Origin: Desulfurellales bacterium
GTDB taxonomy: Bacteria; Campylobacterota_A; Desulfurellia; Desulfurellales; Hippeaceae
Direction: 5' to 3'
Assembly: GCA_027074255.1 (NCBI GenBank)
Contig: JALTDI010000310.1
Span: 1 to 15,080 of the forward strand
Length of the DNA stretch: 15,080 nucleotides
The notes under the pieces are model-generated. The model searched no databases and had not been told where the DNA came from. It was given only the letters and a program-made list of their open reading frames with translations. A program made the translations under genes and the position numbers. Positions 13,433 to 15,080 of this stretch are shown here, one piece after another. Within the stretch, counting starts at the first letter, position 1, and each line of letters starts with the position of its first letter.

Positions 13433-14362
13433 ATGAAGAGTTTGAAACTGCTTGTCAAAGTATCAATAAGCGTTTTGCTTATCATAATTCTGTTCCATAA
13501 AATAAACTTAGATCAATTCAAAGATATGCTTTTGAAAATAGGTATTTACAGATTCCTTGTTTTGAGCCTTCTCTATATATTCTCTCAGGTTATAAGCAGT
13601 ATAAGGTGGAGTTTTGTTATTAAAAGCCTGAATGAAAAAATGTCCGTATTAGAGCTTTTGAGGGCGTATTTTATGGGTATGTACGCCAACCTGTTCCTGC
13701 CGAGTATAATAGGCGGTGATGCTGTCAAAGCCTACATTGTATCAAAAAAAATAGGGCTCAGGAAATCCATAAGCTCGATATTTTTGGAAAGGTACAACGG
13801 TCTTTTGGCCCTGCTTTTTATATCTCTTTTCTCAGTTATCGTTTTCAGTAAATTTTTCAGCATAAACATTGTCTTGGGCATCGTGGCTGTGAATATCTTT
13901 GCCGTTATATCCATATATTCTTTAAGGCTGAGATTTTTTCAAAGATACACGAAATTAAAGAACTTTTACAACGACATTGTACTGTTCCACAAAAGCAGAT
14001 TCTTTGTTCCCGTTTCCATACTATCCGTGTTCGTTCAAGCCATAGTAATACTCATATATATATTGGCCGGGCATATGCTTGGTTTGGGTATAAATGCCAT
14101 CTACTACCTTGCGTTCATACCCATAATAAACCTAATCAGTTTCCTGCCTATTTCATTTAACGGTATAGGCGTAAGGGAATTCTCATTTGTCTATTTTTTT
14201 TCTTTTGCGGGATTGGACAAAATTCAATCTCTATCTTTGAGCGTTTCGGTTTTTTTTATAGTTGTCTTCTGCAGCATTATAGGAGGTGTTGTCTATTTTA
14301 TATCAAGAGACAGAGCTGTTAAAGAGGCTGAGGAATTTTATAAAACAAAACAGCTTGATTAA
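13433..14362 (+). CDS. YbhN/AglD-type integral membrane protein (lysylphosphatidylglycerol synthetase transmembrane-like family)
   Basis: This 309-residue protein has about eight hydrophobic segments and belongs to the UPF0104/LPG_synthase_TM family, which includes E. coli YbhN, archaeal AglD and the flippase part of MprF. Seen motifs are LPSIIGGDAVKAY (89-101), FLERYNGL (118-124 region, conserved Glu-Arg) and LPISFNGIGVREF (238-250), the three conserved blocks of the family. The soluble aminoacyl-transferase domain of MprF is absent, so lysine transfer to lipid is not expected. The exact substrate is unknown. A lipid or glycolipid translocation role in the envelope is inferred from relatives. 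No SD precedes the ATG at 13433. Its 3' end overlaps the presumed start of tilS. Confidence 0.8.
   Translation: MKSLKLLVKVSISVLLIIILFHKINLDQFKDMLLKIGIYRFLVLSLLYIFSQVISSIRWSFVIKSLNEKMSVLELLRAYFMGMYANLFLPSIIGGDAVKAYIVSKKIGLRKSISSIFLERYNGLLALLFISLFSVIVFSKFFSINIVLGIVAVNIFAVISIYSLRLRFFQRYTKLKNFYNDIVLFHKSRFFVPVSILSVFVQAIVILIYILAGHMLGLGINAIYYLAFIPIINLISFLPISFNGIGVREFSFVYFFSFAGLDKIQSLSLSVSVFFIVVFCSIIGGVVYFISRDRAVKEAEEFYKTKQLD
14281..14287 (+). promoter_or_regulatory. SD-like AGGAGGT inside the flippase gene, possibly for tilS
   Basis: A perfect SD core occurs in the 3' part of the flippase gene. GTG 14286 overlaps it and TTG 14289 is too close by usual spacing, while ATT 14295 would be at ideal spacing. 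Its link to tilS is therefore uncertain. Confidence 0.35.
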
Positions 14363-15080
14363 CGGCAGAAATATCGGAGCTGCCGTTTCAGGCGGGCCTG
14401 ACTCTGTGTTTATGCTATACTGTTTAAATAACATCAAGCAAGAGCTCGGCATAAACCTTACCGTTTTGCATTTCAATCATAAGATAAGAAAAGAATCCGA
14501 TTCGGATGAGAAATTTACAAGAGAATTATCCGAACGATTCAGCCTCAACTTTGCAGGCGGCTCACACGATGTAAAAACTTATGCAAAGACAGAAAAACTA
14601 TCGCTTGAAGATGCAGCAAGAAGGAAAAGATATGAATTTTTCAAGGAATGCAGGAATAGATATAAACTTGACTCGATAGCCATTGCCCACAATAAAGATG
14701 ATCTTGCGGAAACCTTTTTAATGAATTTGCTCAGAGGCTCCTCGCCGGAGGGTCTATCATCAATGAAACCAAAAAGGGGGTTTTATATAAGGCCTATTTT
14801 ATTTATATTTAAAAAAGAGATATTGGATTTCCTGCACGAAAAAAATATACCCTACAAAACGGATGAAACAAATAAAAGCAGAAACTTTACAAGAAACAGA
14901 ATAAGATTAGAGCTAATCAAAGACTTGGAGGGCTATAATAAAAACATAGTCGAAACCATTTACAGAGAAGTTGAAATATTAAGACAAGAAAACGAATTCC
15001 TGAATAAAACAGCCGACAAAAATATTGCCAGATATGTAAAATTTTTTGACAAAAAAGCCGTTATCGATGTTGAGAAAATC
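14289..15080 (+). CDS. tilS: tRNA(Ile)-lysidine synthase, N-terminal part (partial, runs off the window)
   Basis: This frame is open to the window end. TilS ligates lysine to C34 of the tRNA(Ile) with CAU anticodon, so that it reads AUA instead of AUG. The enzyme is essential, and this genome uses ATA often. The PP-loop ATP-binding motif SGGPDS is at about residues 34-39. HFNHKIRKESDSDEKF, LSLEDAARRKRYEFF, AHNKDDLAETFLMNLLRGS and the C-terminal block of the catalytic core (DETNKSRNFTRNRIR) follow in the family order. The start is uncertain. The residues upstream of SGGPDS in this frame (ELLKRLRNFIKQNSLI) look like a normal TilS N-terminus, so translation probably begins inside the flippase gene, at TTG 14289 or a rarer codon. 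The alternative is TTG 14355, which overlaps the flippase stop. Confidence 0.88.
   Translation, partial: MSILYQETELLKRLRNFIKQNSLINGRNIGAAVSGGPDSVFMLYCLNNIKQELGINLTVLHFNHKIRKESDSDEKFTRELSERFSLNFAGGSHDVKTYAKTEKLSLEDAARRKRYEFFKECRNRYKLDSIAIAHNKDDLAETFLMNLLRGSSPEGLSSMKPKRGFYIRPILFIFKKEILDFLHEKNIPYKTDETNKSRNFTRNRIRLELIKDLEGYNKNIVETIYREVEILRQENEFLNKTADKNIARYVKFFDKKAVIDVEKI

Noticed and set aside
1..15080. Mobile elements, CRISPR arrays, tRNAs, rRNAs, defence systems
   Set aside because: I saw no transposase, integrase, regularly spaced repeats, tRNA-like cloverleaf or defence-type domain. Apart from small spacers, all of the window is occupied by recognised genes.

Overview
The window looks like ordinary chromosomal DNA from an AT-rich Gram-negative bacterium, probably an anaerobe. 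The left edge carries the end of a heptose-epimerase gene of lipopolysaccharide synthesis, and both ABC transporters have periplasmic binding proteins with cleavable signal peptides, so an outer membrane and periplasm are implied. Codon use is rich in AGA/AGG and ATA. This, with the gene content (peptide uptake, branched-chain amino acid uptake, acyl-CoA synthetase, VKOR-type oxidase), would fit a lineage such as Deferribacterota or Desulfurellales (Hippea-like). That assignment is an impression, not a demonstrated placement. No phage, insertion sequence, CRISPR array, tRNA or rRNA was seen.

Layout: (1) 1-143, C-terminal end of hldD (+). (2) 236-5669, a complete five-gene dipeptide/oligopeptide ABC transporter operon, dppA-B-C-D-F (+), with a strong intrinsic terminator/attenuator between dppA and dppB and overlapping junctions at dppC/dppD and dppD/dppF. 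(3) 5670-6446, a VKOR-thioredoxin fusion (-) whose stop codon abuts that of dppF. (4) 6616-8616, an acetyl-CoA-synthetase-like enzyme (+) with a good sigma70-type promoter. Two residues of the acetate pocket are replaced by glycine, so a larger acyl substrate is likely. (5) 8617-8742, a convergent spacer with an unusual interleaved inverted-repeat structure. (6) 8743-13231, a complete livK-H-M-G-F branched-chain amino acid transporter operon (-). (7) 13232-13432, a compact divergent regulatory region with back-to-back TTGACA boxes, direct repeats and dyads. (8) 13433-14362, a YbhN/AglD-type membrane flippase-like protein (+). (9) about 14289-15080, the start of tilS (+), overlapping the flippase gene and cut by the window edge.

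The genes fit a peptide- or amino-acid-using lifestyle. Dpp brings in small peptides and Liv brings in branched-chain or related amino acids. The acyl-CoA synthetase could activate short or branched acids related to amino acid breakdown. The VKOR fusion would make disulfide bonds in envelope proteins. The last link, between the synthetase and branched-chain acids, is inference.

I did not find a convincing undescribed multi-gene system. The observations most worth checking are the altered acyl pocket of the synthetase, the liv/flippase control region, two genes that may be translated from near-leaderless mRNAs, the interleaved repeats behind acs, and the non-canonical start of tilS.
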